The position numbers and the translations under genes were made by a program. The notes beneath the pieces are model-generated. The model saw only the letters and a program-made list of their open reading frames with translations, did no database searches and was not told the origin of the DNA. From Hominenteromicrobium mulieris (GTDB lineage: Bacteria > Bacillota > Clostridia > Oscillospirales > Acutalibacteraceae), in assembly GCF_020687165.1 (NCBI RefSeq), contig NZ_JAJEQC010000001.1: DNA of 64,000 nt, one strand, 5' to 3'. Shown here piece by piece: positions 15,407-24,107 of the stretch (its first letter is position 1; every line of letters starts with the position of its first letter).

Positions 15407-17929
15407 TTACTTTGCTTCGCTTTCGCTCGACTTTTCGTCGCCGCTCTTCTTTGCCTTGTCTTCAATGACGTACTTACCGTCTTTGAAGTCGCAGACATAC
15501 GAGCCGCCCGCTTTCATGTTGCCCTCGAGCATCTCTTCGGAAATCGGGTCTTCCATCTTGCTGCGGATCGCTCTGCGCAGCGGTCTTGCACCGTAAACCG
15601 GGTCAAAACCGGCGTTTGCAACAGCTTCCACAGCAGCCGGGGTGAACTCGACCGCGATGTCCATGTCGCGCAGCTGACCCTTAAGACCCTCGAGCATTTT
15701 GCCGGCGATTTTCTGAATGTCGTCGTGCAGGAGCTTACGGAACACAATAATGTCATCGACACGGTTGATGAATTCCGGACGGAACACCTTCTTCAGCTCA
15801 CCCATGACGAGCTCTTTTGTGCGCTCGAAATCGGCGACTGCGCTGTCTTCTTCTGTCGACTTGTTGTCCGCGGTGGCAAAGCCGAGACGCTCTTGCTGCT
15901 TCTCTGTAATGAGACGCGCACCGATGTTGGAGGTCATGATGATGATGGTGTTCTTGAAGCTGACCACCTTGCCCTGCGAATCCGTCAGACGGCCGTCATC
16001 GAGAATTTGCAGCAGCATGTTGAAGACATCCGGGTGTGCCTTTTCGATCTCATCAAACAGCACAACGGAATACGGCTTGCGGCGCACTGCCTCGGTCAGC
16101 TGACCGCCCTCATCAAAGCCTACATATCCCGGAGGCGAACCGACGAGACGAGACACCGTGTGCTTCTCCATGTACTCCGACATATCGAGACGGATCATGG
16201 CCTTTTCGTCACCGAACATGGCTTCCGCAAGCGCCTTGCACAGCTCAGTCTTGCCTACGCCGGTCGGGCCGAGGAAAATGAACGAGCCGATGGGGCGATT
16301 CTTATCTTTCAGGCCGACTCTGCCGCGGCGGATGGCCTTTGCAATGGCCGTGACGGCTTCATCCTGACCGATGACACGCTTGTGCAGCGTATCTTCAAGA
16401 TGCAGCAGGCGCTCGCTTTCTTCCTGCGTCAGCTGTACGACCGGGATGCCGGTCCACATGGCGACGATCTCGGCGATGTCTTCTGCCTTCACGACGCTAT
16501 TGCTGCGCTCATTCTTTGCAGCCCACTCGTTCTTTTTCTGCTCCAGCTCATCTGTAAGGGCTTTCTGCTTATCACGCAACTCGGCCGCGCGCTCGAAGTC
16601 CTGCTCGTTGACGGCAGCCGCCTTATCAATCTCGACTTCCTTGATGCGCTTTTCCATCTCCTGCAGGTCTTCCGGCGCAGTGAATGTTCTGAGGCGCACA
16701 CGGGACGCCGCTTCATCGACGAGGTCGATGGCCTTATCCGGCAGGTAACGGTCTGCAATGTAGCGCGAGGAGAGCTTAACGGCGCTCTCAATGGCTTCGT
16801 CGGTAATCTGTACTTTATGGTGCGCCTCGTAGCGATCTTTCAGACCTTCAAGGATTTGCACCGCTTCTTCTTCGGTCGGCTCACCGACATGTACCGGCTG
16901 GAAACGACGCTCCAACGCGGCGTCTTTTTCAATGTACTTTCTGTACTCGTTGATGGTCGTCGCACCGATGACCTGGAAGTCACCGCGCGCCAGAGCCGGC
17001 TTTAAGATATTGGCGGCATCGGCAGAGCCCTCTGCGGAGCCTGCACCAATGATGGTGTGCAGCTCATCGATGAACAAAATGACGTTGCCGTCCTTCTTCA
17101 CTTCGTCGATGGCGGACTTGATACGCTCTTCAAAATCGCCACGGTACTTAGAGCCTGCGACCATACCGGTAAGATCAAGAGCCACCAGACGCTTGCCTTT
17201 CAGCAGCTCCGGCACCTCGCCTTCATGAATCTTCAGCGCCAAGCCTTCCGCAACGGCGGTCTTGCCGACGCCCGGTTCACCGATGAGCACCGGATTATTC
17301 TTCGTACGACGAGACAAGATCTGAATGACACGTTCAATTTCGTTATGACGGCCGATGACCGGGTCAATCTTGCCTTCGGCTGCGAGCTTTGTCAGGTCGC
17401 GGCCAAACTTTTCAAGTGCACTGCCGCCTTCCTTTTCGCCGTTTTCGTCCTTCGGGTACGCATTGCCGGAAGCTTTATCGACGGTATAACCGTCGGAAAG
17501 CGCCGAGGACAACGCATTTGCAACGCTCTGCGGGTCAACGCCGAGCATTTGCAGGAAACGCACCGCAAAGCTTTCACCGTCTTCAATGATGGCGATGAGC
17601 AGGTGCTCCGTGCCGACGTAGTTACTGCCGAGCTTGGAGGCCGCGAGCTTTGCCATCTGCAAAATGCGCTTTGTGCGCGGGGTGAAATATGCGGTGGTGA
17701 GGTTCGTCGGCGAAGAAGTGCCAATCTTCTCCTGCATCAGGCGTTCGTAATCGTCTGCCGTGATGCCGAGCTTATTCAGCACGTTGAACGCAACGCCGCT
17801 GCCCTCTGCAATCAAGCCGTATAGCACGTGCTCACTGCCGATGTAATTGTGGCCAAGCTCCTCTGCCTTTTCGATGGCGCGGTTCATGGCATTGTTTGCT
17901 TTCTCTGTAAAACCTGTGAATCTATACAT
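15407..17929 (-). CDS. clpC: ClpC, AAA+ unfoldase of the ClpCP protease
   Basis: 840 residues. Two N-terminal Clp repeats (about 1-140), first AAA module with GEPGVGKTAVAEGLA and the Walker B LFIDELH, a middle domain carrying a UVR-type segment FERAAELRDKQKAL, second AAA module with GPTGVGKTELCKALA, and a conserved C-terminal region ending in a Ser/Glu/Lys-rich tail. The middle domain marks it as ClpC rather than ClpA or ClpE. Unfolds proteins, including those phosphorylated on arginine by McsB, and feeds them to ClpP. Last gene of the ctsR operon; 55 bases follow mcsB with no terminator. Confidence 0.97.
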   Translation of the reverse strand: MYRFTGFTEKANNAMNRAIEKAEELGHNYIGSEHVLYGLIAEGSGVAFNVLNKLGITADDYERLMQEKIGTSSPTNLTTAYFTPRTKRILQMAKLAASKLGSNYVGTEHLLIAIIEDGESFAVRFLQMLGVDPQSVANALSSALSDGYTVDKASGNAYPKDENGEKEGGSALEKFGRDLTKLAAEGKIDPVIGRHNEIERVIQILSRRTKNNPVLIGEPGVGKTAVAEGLALKIHEGEVPELLKGKRLVALDLTGMVAGSKYRGDFEERIKSAIDEVKKDGNVILFIDELHTIIGAGSAEGSADAANILKPALARGDFQVIGATTINEYRKYIEKDAALERRFQPVHVGEPTEEEAVQILEGLKDRYEAHHKVQITDEAIESAVKLSSRYIADRYLPDKAIDLVDEAASRVRLRTFTAPEDLQEMEKRIKEVEIDKAAAVNEQDFERAAELRDKQKALTDELEQKKNEWAAKNERSNSVVKAEDIAEIVAMWTGIPVVQLTQEESERLLHLEDTLHKRVIGQDEAVTAIAKAIRRGRVGLKDKNRPIGSFIFLGPTGVGKTELCKALAEAMFGDEKAMIRLDMSEYMEKHTVSRLVGSPPGYVGFDEGGQLTEAVRRKPYSVVLFDEIEKAHPDVFNMLLQILDDGRLTDSQGKVVSFKNTIIIMTSNIGARLITEKQQERLGFATADNKSTEEDSAVADFERTKELVMGELKKVFRPEFINRVDDIIVFRKLLHDDIQKIAGKMLEGLKGQLRDMDIAVEFTPAAVEAVANAGFDPVYGARPLRRAIRSKMEDPISEEMLEGNMKAGGSYVCDFKDGKYVIEDKAKKSGDEKSSESEAK

Positions 17930-17984
17930 ATAAATCCGTCCTTTCGATCACTGCCGTATCGCAGTTCTCTTTACTGATTTTCTA

Positions 17985-19025
17985 TTATTGAAGCGCTTTG
18001 AGGGCTTTGCGCACCTCGTCTGCGCGGAGAATGTCTCTTTGTCCCGCCGAAAGGTTGCTGCCGTGTGCGGCTGCCATGGTGGCCGGCTGTACCGCTACGG
18101 TCAGTGTGTGAATATCTTCAAGCGTTATACCGCTTAAAAGCTTTTCCGCAATGCCGAAACGCACATTGGAGATAAGCTTCATATATTCATCGCAGGAAAG
18201 CAGCCGTGCATTTTTCAGCACGCCGGCGGAACGGCCTACTTTGTCCTGCACATTGATGTTCTTGCTGAGCGAAGCGCGCGTTTTGCGCTCTTCGGAAATA
18301 AGCTGCATCGTAATGTTCTGCAAGTTTTCCACAGCCTCTTTTTCGCTGAGACCCAGTGTAATCTGGTTTGAAAGCTGATACATGGCGCCGATGACATTGC
18401 TGCCTTCGCCGTATGTACCGCGAATCACAAGACCGAGCTTCGAAAGATTCGTGGAGATTCTGGACATTGCGCCGTTTTCGGTGAGTGCCGGCAGATGCAG
18501 CATCACAGAGGCCCGCATGCCGGTACCGAGGTTCGTCGGGCACTGGGTGAGGTAGCCGAGCTCGGAATCAAACGCAAAACGCAGCGATTCGTTTAAAAGC
18601 GTATCGATGCGGTCTGCCATTTCGGCAGCTTCGCTGAGCGCAAGACCCTCATGCAGCACTTGAATACGCACGTGATCTTCTTCGTTCACCATAATGGAGA
18701 TGCACTCGTCCTTTGAGATGAGGAATCCGCGTCCCTTTGCGTTTGCGATGAACTCCGGGCTGACGATGTGGCGTTCCACAAGTGACACCGCCTGCTCGTT
18801 GCTGAGGTCATCCATCTGCACGAAGTCGAAATCCGATGCGATGGCGCTGTTGCCGCTGAGGATCGCATCGCGTACGCGGCGCTCTACGGCTGCTTTCTGG
18901 TCAGGCGTCATGCGGTTTGGAAACGGCATATCTGCAAGGTTTCTCGCCAGACGCACACGCGTGCTGATGACAACGTCACTTTCTTTACCTGCTTTTTCAT
19001 ACCATTTCTTTTCTTCGTTAAGCAT
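17985..19025 (-). CDS. mcsB: Protein arginine kinase McsB
   Basis: 346 residues, slightly shorter than Bacillus McsB. Phosphagen-kinase fold: STRVRLARNLADMPFPN near the start, the nucleotide-binding Arg residues, and the hallmark CPTNLGTGMRASVMLHLP at about 160-180. The tail QRDILRADEVRKAL matches the region where phosphoarginine binds in the family. Phosphorylates arginines in damaged proteins and in CtsR, marking them for ClpCP. The ATG at 19025 was preferred to 19034, which directly abuts the AAGGAG site. Its start overlaps the end of mcsA by eight bases, consistent with their complex. Confidence 0.95.
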   Translation of the reverse strand: MLNEEKKWYEKAGKESDVVISTRVRLARNLADMPFPNRMTPDQKAAVERRVRDAILSGNSAIASDFDFVQMDDLSNEQAVSLVERHIVSPEFIANAKGRGFLISKDECISIMVNEEDHVRIQVLHEGLALSEAAEMADRIDTLLNESLRFAFDSELGYLTQCPTNLGTGMRASVMLHLPALTENGAMSRISTNLSKLGLVIRGTYGEGSNVIGAMYQLSNQITLGLSEKEAVENLQNITMQLISEERKTRASLSKNINVQDKVGRSAGVLKNARLLSCDEYMKLISNVRFGIAEKLLSGITLEDIHTLTVAVQPATMAAAHGSNLSAGQRDILRADEVRKALKALQ

Positions 19026-19554
19026 GGTTCCCATCTCCTTTCTCCATTTCTTTGATTTCGTCACGCAGCTCAGCTGCATGCTCGAAGTCCTGCTTTTCGA
19101 TTGCTTCTTTCAGTTCCGCACGTTTCTTTTCAATCGGCGTGGGTTCTTCCACAACGGCAATCTTACCTGCCGGTTCCACAATGCGCAGCGCATTGCTTCC
19201 GGGTACTTTGCCCTTGTGCTTTGCTGCACCGTGGATGCGGTGGATAGTCGGCATCAGGCGGTCACGGAACACATTGTAACACTCTGCGCAGCCGATCTTG
19301 CCGCTTTCTGCAATCTCCTCAAAGGAAGCACCGCATTTCGGGCAGCGCATCGCATTACTGCGCCCGGTCGGCGCACCGATGAAGCTGCCGAGCAGATTGT
19401 TGAAATCGAAGTCCATATCATCAAAGTTAAAAAAGCTCTTGTAGCCTTTTGCCCTTGCACATTCCGAGCAAAGGTCATATTCCGCCAACTTGCCGTTGAC
19501 GATGGTTTTAATGTGGGTCGTTGCCGGATTCTTTCCGCAGTTCTGACACATCAT
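19018..19554 (-). CDS. mcsA: McsA, zinc-binding activator of McsB
   Basis: 178 residues. Cysteine pairs CQNC (3-6), CSEC (29-32), CPKC and CAEC form two zinc-binding treble-clef modules; a C-terminal UVR motif (FEHAAELRDEIKEMEK) lies at about 155-170. Activates McsB and contributes to CtsR control and stress sensing. Start MMCQNC; the first ATG at 19554 is used because AAAGGA lies upstream, though 19551 is possible. 29 bases downstream of ctsR. Confidence 0.95.
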   Translation of the reverse strand: MMCQNCGKNPATTHIKTIVNGKLAEYDLCSECARAKGYKSFFNFDDMDFDFNNLLGSFIGAPTGRSNAMRCPKCGASFEEIAESGKIGCAECYNVFRDRLMPTIHRIHGAAKHKGKVPGSNALRIVEPAGKIAVVEEPTPIEKKRAELKEAIEKQDFEHAAELRDEIKEMEKGDGNHA

Positions 19555-19583
19555 AAGTCATCCCGTCCTTTCAAAATGGCTTT

Positions 19584-20036
19584 TTATACATTTAGTACGA
19601 GCAACATGTTTTTGAAGATCGATGCCCGCAGTTGATCTCGAATTTCTTTTGGCGCCGGTGCAAGTGCCGAATCCGAAAGCCCTGCCATCATCAGGTGAGC
19701 GTCGGATTCGGACGCAACGCCCGTTTCCACAAGATTCCGCAGCATGGCGCGCATAGAAGCTGCGTCCAGCTTAGGCCCGATGGAATTGACAATGTGCATG
19801 ATTAAATCGGATTTTGTCATGCTCCGGCGAATGATGCGAATGTAACCGCCGCCGCCTCGCCTGCTCTCTACGATATATCCCTGCTCCGGTGTGAAACGGG
19901 ACGTGATGACGTAGTTAATCTGGCTCGGTACGCAGCCCAGCGTGTTTGCAAGCTCATTACGCTGGATCTCCGCGATGCCGTTTTCATCATTGAGCATTTG
20001 TAAGATGTAATTCGCAACGCTGTCGCTGATTCGCAT
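19584..20036 (-). CDS. ctsR: CtsR, class III stress-gene repressor
   Basis: 150 residues, the normal length. N-terminal winged helix MRISDSVANYILQML ... VPSQINYVITSRFT and the essential glycine-rich wing RRGGGGYIRI (the heat-sensing turn of the family). Represses clp genes by binding heptad direct repeats; released by heat or McsB. The start at 20036 was chosen over 20096 because it matches all CtsR N-termini and has AGAGGCG upstream. The operon ctsR-mcsA-mcsB-clpC is autoregulated, as shown by the operator just downstream of its -10 box. Confidence 0.96.
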   Translation of the reverse strand: MRISDSVANYILQMLNDENGIAEIQRNELANTLGCVPSQINYVITSRFTPEQGYIVESRRGGGGYIRIIRRSMTKSDLIMHIVNSIGPKLDAASMRAMLRNLVETGVASESDAHLMMAGLSDSALAPAPKEIRDQLRASIFKNMLLVLNV

Positions 20037-20065
20037 TTCTGATCGCCTCTTGTTCTTTCTTTGTC

Positions 20066-20082
20066 TTTGACTTTCCTTGACT
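20066..20082 (-). promoter_or_regulatory. CtsR operator
   Basis: The minus strand reads AGTCAAGGAAAGTCAAA, matching the known CtsR heptad repeat RGTCAAANANRGTCAAA at every defined position but one (G for A at position 7). It lies directly after the -10 box, where bound CtsR would block transcription initiation. This is good support for autoregulation of the operon. Confidence 0.88.
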
Positions 20083-20085
20083 TTA

Positions 20086-20113
20086 ATTATAAGCAAAACG
20101 AATGTATTGTCAA
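20086..20113 (-). promoter_or_regulatory. ctsR operon promoter
   Basis: Minus strand TTGACA (20108-20113), 16-base spacer, TATAAT (20086-20091): both boxes are perfect housekeeping consensus, as expected for a strong promoter held down by a repressor. Confidence 0.88.
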
Positions 20114-20290
20114 GCGTGATTTTATCCGATTTTCCGTAATTACATTAAAATATCTCTCTATTTCAAATTAATTCTCAGCAATACTAACTGAAATGCATGA
20201 ATTTAAAAAGTTTTTGAAGTTTTGATTTGACCATCACACATTTCCCCCACTTTCATATTCTGTATTGTAAACGAAAGGAGGCGTTCAATC

Positions 20291-20437
20291 ATGTGTAACG
20301 GTTTTGGCGGAGGTTGCTCTTGGATCATCATTATCATACTGATCCTCTTGTGCTGCGGCGGCTGTGGCTGCGGTAACGATTGCGGCTGCAACAACTGTGG
20401 TGGCTGCAACAACGGCTGCGGCGGCTGTGGCTGCTGA
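20291..20437 (+). CDS. Cys/Gly-rich small membrane peptide
   Basis: 48 codons of product with a strong AAAGGAGG site and its own terminator. After MCNGFGGGCSW comes a stretch of five Ile plus LILLCC (residues 12-22), enough for one short membrane span; the rest (23-48) is only Gly, Cys, Asn and Asp with 10 more cysteines in CG, CN and GC pairs. Short membrane peptides with Gly/Cys tails occur in spore-formers (some similar in style to the YjcZ group), but I do not recognise a named family. The Cys tail could bind metal or form disulfides. No ordinary promoter was found in the 250-base gap upstream; a TTGACC at 20228 has no well-placed -10. Confidence 0.75.
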   Translation: MCNGFGGGCSWIIIIILILLCCGGCGCGNDCGCNNCGGCNNGCGGCGC

Positions 20438-20460
20438 TCGGTCGATCGCATAATATAAAA

Positions 20461-20497
20461 GCAAGCCGACTGAGTGAAAGCAGTCGGCTTGCCGTTT
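20461..20497 (+). terminator. Terminator of the Cys/Gly-rich peptide gene
   Basis: GCAAGCCGACTG and CAGTCGGCTTGC form a perfect 12-base stem around an 8-base loop, followed by CGTTTT. The dedicated terminator supports the small ORF as a real gene. Confidence 0.88.
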
Positions 20498-20551
20498 TAT
20501 AAATAACACGTAAAGTAATAAAACTTTACACATCGCCGAGCATATAAAGAA

Positions 20552-20582
20552 AAGCTGTGCACTCCATTAGAATGCACAGCTT
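20552..20582 (-). terminator. Terminator of the SH3b/GH24 gene
   Basis: On the minus strand AAGCTGTGCA and TGCACAGCTT pair around an 11-base loop and are followed by TTCTTT, 30 bases after the stop of the cell-wall gene. Confidence 0.8.
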
Positions 20583-20612
20583 AATTTTAGGACTATGAAA
20601 AGTAATTTAGCT

Positions 20613-23600
20613 TTACAGACAGCTCGGGACTTTGTAACCGTATGTATTCTTCTTATAGTTGCCGTTAGAGGGCGATGCCTCGGCGTAGTTGCCGTAGGAG
20701 AATACCTTAGCTTCTGCAAGGCGTCTATAATACAGGCCGATGTAGCAGTTGCCGCCTGCCACATGCCAATCCAGCAGATTGCTGCCGAATGTGTAGGCGT
20801 CCACATAGTTCAGGTCATGCGTGAGACCAGAGGTGCTGTTGAAAGCAACATCGCCTGCGCGCACCCAACCGCTCTTGCCGCTTGCAGAGACCTTGTACCA
20901 GCTCTGCTTCGTGCTTGAGTCGCGGTAATAATCGAGGATGTTCACACTTGTGCTGATCTTAAGCGTAGTAATCTGCGTGGAAGAAGCGCTGTGGTCCTGA
21001 TACATGGGTAGTGTGGAAGCCGTTACCTTACCGCCGTACGGATTGGAAGAAGACAGATCCTGCGGCGGAACAACGGTGTTCATGATGACTGTACGCACGT
21101 AGCAGTTGCCGGAGCCGTTCCAGTAGCCTGCGCCGACATTGTAAGAGAAGCTTGCAAGCGCATCAAACTGGCACTGGCTCATCAAAAGGCCGTTGCTCGA
21201 GATGAAACGGTTGATCTCTGTGGTGTAAGAGCCGCGGTTGACGGTATCGGCCAGCATGGCCTTTGCTTCCGAGCGGGTCAGGTTATTGTAGAATGTGGTG
21301 TTCTTGGAAACAACGTAACCGTAGCCGACGGTCGGGATATTGCCGGCAAGCGTGTCCGGCGAAACCTGTGGGACATAGCCTTCATAAGAGGCGATGTTGT
21401 CGAGCATACTGTCACTTACGCGGCGGCTCTCGCCTGTTGTCGTATCGGAATCCGTTGTAGAGACGACGAGGATGGTGAACTCTCTGTAATCGGAGGAATA
21501 ACCGCCGCCGGAAGACGAATACGCACGCACCGTGTAGGTGCCAGGTGTACTGATTGTAGCCGAAGCAGAGAAAATACGGACGTTGTTGTCGCCCTGACTT
21601 TCGGAATCGTAGGACGTGGTATCGTAGGTGCCGACGCCATCAATCTCAAAGCGCACGGCGGATTTCTGCGTATCCGTAACCGCCTTCAAATTGAAGGATG
21701 AACCGGCTGTGATAATATTCGGTGTTGTGTACGCAAAGCGGACAGCTTCCGGCGCGGAGACCGTGACGGAAACGGTGGCAAGTGCAGTGCCATTTGCGCT
21801 CTTTGCGGTGATCTTGGCCGTGCCCGGCGCAGCGCCGTAAATGAAGAGCTGACCGGAAACACCGGCTTTTGCCGTTGCAACGGAAGCATCACTGCTCTCC
21901 CACGTGACAGAGCCGGAAGAAGAAGCCTGAATGTAGATGGTCTTATACTGTGCGAGATCGACGGAAGAAACAGAGATCGATGCACTGGACGAAGACGGGT
22001 CATATGCTGTGACATATTCTGCCGAGACATAGCCCTCTGCGCCGCCGGTCGTACGCACATGCACCCAGCCGCTCGTTTTGCGGTCAAGCACGTTCAGCAC
22101 GGTGCCGGTGCTCAAAACGGTGAGTACTTTACAGCTCGTGTTCGGCTCGGAACGCAGGTTGAGGCCGACCGTAACGCGGACGTATTCGTCTGTTGCGGGT
22201 GCATTGGAGTTGTTGCCGTTATTGGTGTTATCATCTCCACTGTTACCGGGCTTTACGGAGTTGATATCGCCGGAGGTAATCTTCAAGTACTGCGCAGCAA
22301 GGTAGCCCTCTGTACCGTCGGAAAGCTTCACTTTGTACCAGCTGCTGTTTGTGGCTTCCGTAACGGTAACGTTAACGTTCATATCGATAACCTTGATGAT
22401 GCCATAGCTTGTGCCGGGGCCTTTGCGCACATTTAAATCGGATGTGGTCTTGGCCTGTACGGTTCCGTTGCTCGGCGCCGGGGTCGGCGTGGGCGTTGCG
22501 GAAGGCTTGGCAGAATCAATATTGCCGGAAGTAACTTTCAGATATTCGGAGAACAGATAGCCCTCTGTGCCGTCCGAAAGCTTTACCTTGTACCACTGGC
22601 TGTTCGACGCGTCCGTGACCGTAACGGTGGTGCCGGTGCCGATGACCTTGATGACGCCGTAATTCGTACCTGCACCGCGGCGCAGGTTTACGTCTGCGGT
22701 GAGCTTAGCCTGCACAGTGCCATCATTGGACGGTGCCTGCGTAGGTGTAGGCGTTGCGGACGACGTGCCGGTGACCTTCAAATACTGTGCAAAGATGTAG
22801 CCCGTGGAGCCGTTTGCAAGGCGCACGGCATACCACTGAGAGTTGCTCCTATCTGTGACCGTGACGGTTGTGCCGGAAGCGATAACGCCTTTAGAGCTGT
22901 AATTCGTGCCGGGGCCGGAACGGAAGTTTACGTATTCCGTCGTTTTCGCGCTTTGTTCGGAACCGCTCGGTGCCTGTGTCGGTGCGGGCGTTGCCGTTGC
23001 GGAGGAAGAACTGTTCAGCTTCAAATACTGTGCAAAAATGTAGCCCGTAGAGCCGTTCGAGAGGCGCACGGCGTACCACTCGGAATTGCTCGTGTCGGTG
23101 ACCGTAACGGTGGTGCCCAATGCAATGACGCCTTTAGAACTGTAATTCGTGCCGGGACCGGAACGGAAGTTTACGTATTCCGTCGTTTTCGCGCTTTGCT
23201 CGGAACCGCTCGGTGCCTGTGTCGGTGCGGGCGTTGCCGTTGCGGAGGAAGAACTGTTCAGCTTCAAGTATTGCGCAAATATGTAGCCCGTAGAGCCGTT
23301 CGAGAGGCGCACGGCGTACCACTCGGAATTGCTCGTGTCGGTGACCGTGACGGTGGTGCCCAATGCAATGACGCCTTTAGAACTGTAATTCGTACCGGGG
23401 CCGGAACGGAAATTTACGTATTCGGTCGTTTTTGCGGTCTGCTCGGAACCGTTGGATGGCGCCTGTGTAGGTGCCGCCGTAGCAGACGGCGTATTGCTGC
23501 CCGTGAAGCTGATGTATTCGGCAAAAATATAGCCTGTAGAGCCGTTAGAAAGACGCACGGCGTACCACTGGGCATTGCTCGTGTCGGTGACCGTAACGGT

Positions 23601-24005
23601 GGTGCCTAATGCAATGACGCCTTTAGAGTTGTAATTTGTGCCCGGTCCGGAACGAAAATTCACATATTCCGTCGTTTTGGCACTGCGTTCTTCCCCGTTG
23701 CTTGTGCTGCCGCCGGTAGACATGGAAATATACTCGGCGTAGATATAACCTGTAGAGCCGTTCGAGAGACGCACGGCGTACCACTCGGAATTGCTCGTAT
23801 CCGTTACCGTGATGGTCGTGCCGGAAGCGATGATCCCCTGCGAGCTGTAATTCGTACCGGGGCCGGAGCGGAAGTTCACGTATTCGGTCGTTTTTGCGGA
23901 AACTTCTTCCGCATAAGCCGCAAGCGGCAGCGCAGAAGCCAATAGCAGCGCGGAAAGCAACAGAGCCGTGCCCTTCTTTTGGAGCATTCTTTTTCTATAT
24001 TGCAT
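20613..24005 (-). CDS. Secreted cell-wall enzyme: eight SH3b repeats, Ig-like region, and a GH24 lysozyme domain split by a ninth SH3b
   Basis: 1130 residues. Signal peptide at about 12-32 (ALLLSALLLASALPLAAYA). Residues ~37-665 hold eight bacterial SH3 domains, each opening with VNFRSGPGTNY or VNLRRGAGTNY and joined by Ser/Thr/Pro linkers (ATPAPTQAPS); such domains bind peptidoglycan. A BIg2/Ig-like part follows (~680-850). From ~865: SYEGYVP with the catalytic Glu (E875), IPTVGYGYV and FSYNVGAGYW, which are GH24 (phage-lysozyme) motifs; the matching end WHVAGGN ... GLYYRRLAEAKVF is at 1080-1102. Between them (~993-1056) lies another SH3b. Cleaves the glycan strands of peptidoglycan, in growth or attack on other cells. 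Long leader (~100 bases) and a WalR-like box at the promoter. Confidence 0.9.
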   Translation of the reverse strand: MQYRKRMLQKKGTALLLSALLLASALPLAAYAEEVSAKTTEYVNFRSGPGTNYSSQGIIASGTTITVTDTSNSEWYAVRLSNGSTGYIYAEYISMSTGGSTSNGEERSAKTTEYVNFRSGPGTNYNSKGVIALGTTVTVTDTSNAQWYAVRLSNGSTGYIFAEYISFTGSNTPSATAAPTQAPSNGSEQTAKTTEYVNFRSGPGTNYSSKGVIALGTTVTVTDTSNSEWYAVRLSNGSTGYIFAQYLKLNSSSSATATPAPTQAPSGSEQSAKTTEYVNFRSGPGTNYSSKGVIALGTTVTVTDTSNSEWYAVRLSNGSTGYIFAQYLKLNSSSSATATPAPTQAPSGSEQSAKTTEYVNFRSGPGTNYSSKGVIASGTTVTVTDRSNSQWYAVRLANGSTGYIFAQYLKVTGTSSATPTPTQAPSNDGTVQAKLTADVNLRRGAGTNYGVIKVIGTGTTVTVTDASNSQWYKVKLSDGTEGYLFSEYLKVTSGNIDSAKPSATPTPTPAPSNGTVQAKTTSDLNVRKGPGTSYGIIKVIDMNVNVTVTEATNSSWYKVKLSDGTEGYLAAQYLKITSGDINSVKPGNSGDDNTNNGNNSNAPATDEYVRVTVGLNLRSEPNTSCKVLTVLSTGTVLNVLDRKTSGWVHVRTTGGAEGYVSAEYVTAYDPSSSSASISVSSVDLAQYKTIYIQASSSGSVTWESSDASVATAKAGVSGQLFIYGAAPGTAKITAKSANGTALATVSVTVSAPEAVRFAYTTPNIITAGSSFNLKAVTDTQKSAVRFEIDGVGTYDTTSYDSESQGDNNVRIFSASATISTPGTYTVRAYSSSGGGYSSDYREFTILVVSTTDSDTTTGESRRVSDSMLDNIASYEGYVPQVSPDTLAGNIPTVGYGYVVSKNTTFYNNLTRSEAKAMLADTVNRGSYTTEINRFISSNGLLMSQCQFDALASFSYNVGAGYWNGSGNCYVRTVIMNTVVPPQDLSSSNPYGGKVTASTLPMYQDHSASSTQITTLKISTSVNILDYYRDSSTKQSWYKVSASGKSGWVRAGDVAFNSTSGLTHDLNYVDAYTFGSNLLDWHVAGGNCYIGLYYRRLAEAKVFSYGNYAEASPSNGNYKKNTYGYKVPSCL
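22899..23630 (-). repeat. Near-identical 243-246 base tandem repeats inside the SH3b gene
   Basis: The same landmark (GTAATT..GT on the plus strand) recurs at 22899, 23142, 23385 and 23631, i.e. spacings of 243, 243 and 246 bases; the first two units are almost base-identical, including synonymous positions and the ATPAPTQAPS linker. More diverged copies lie on both sides. The identity at the DNA level points to recent duplication or gene conversion, and copy number may vary between strains or be miscounted in assemblies. Confidence 0.85.
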
Positions 24006-24107
24006 GTGTTTTCACCTATCCTTATCAAGGCATCGACCTGTAGAAGCAAAAGCCGGTTTCTGTCCTGTTGCGGCAGAATATGGTACAGATCGTTTTATAC
24101 AGTTACA

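Noticed and set aside
15725..17005. A 426-codon rightward open frame
   Set aside because: Antisense to clpC, explained by codon bias of the real gene.
22953..23609. A repetitive Cys/Arg-rich rightward frame
   Set aside because: Reverse complement of the SH3b repeats; repeats in the frame simply follow the 243-base period.
22899..23910. Regular repeats that could suggest a CRISPR array
   Set aside because: Period is 243-246 bases, the units are coding SH3b domains, and there are no short repeats with unique spacers.
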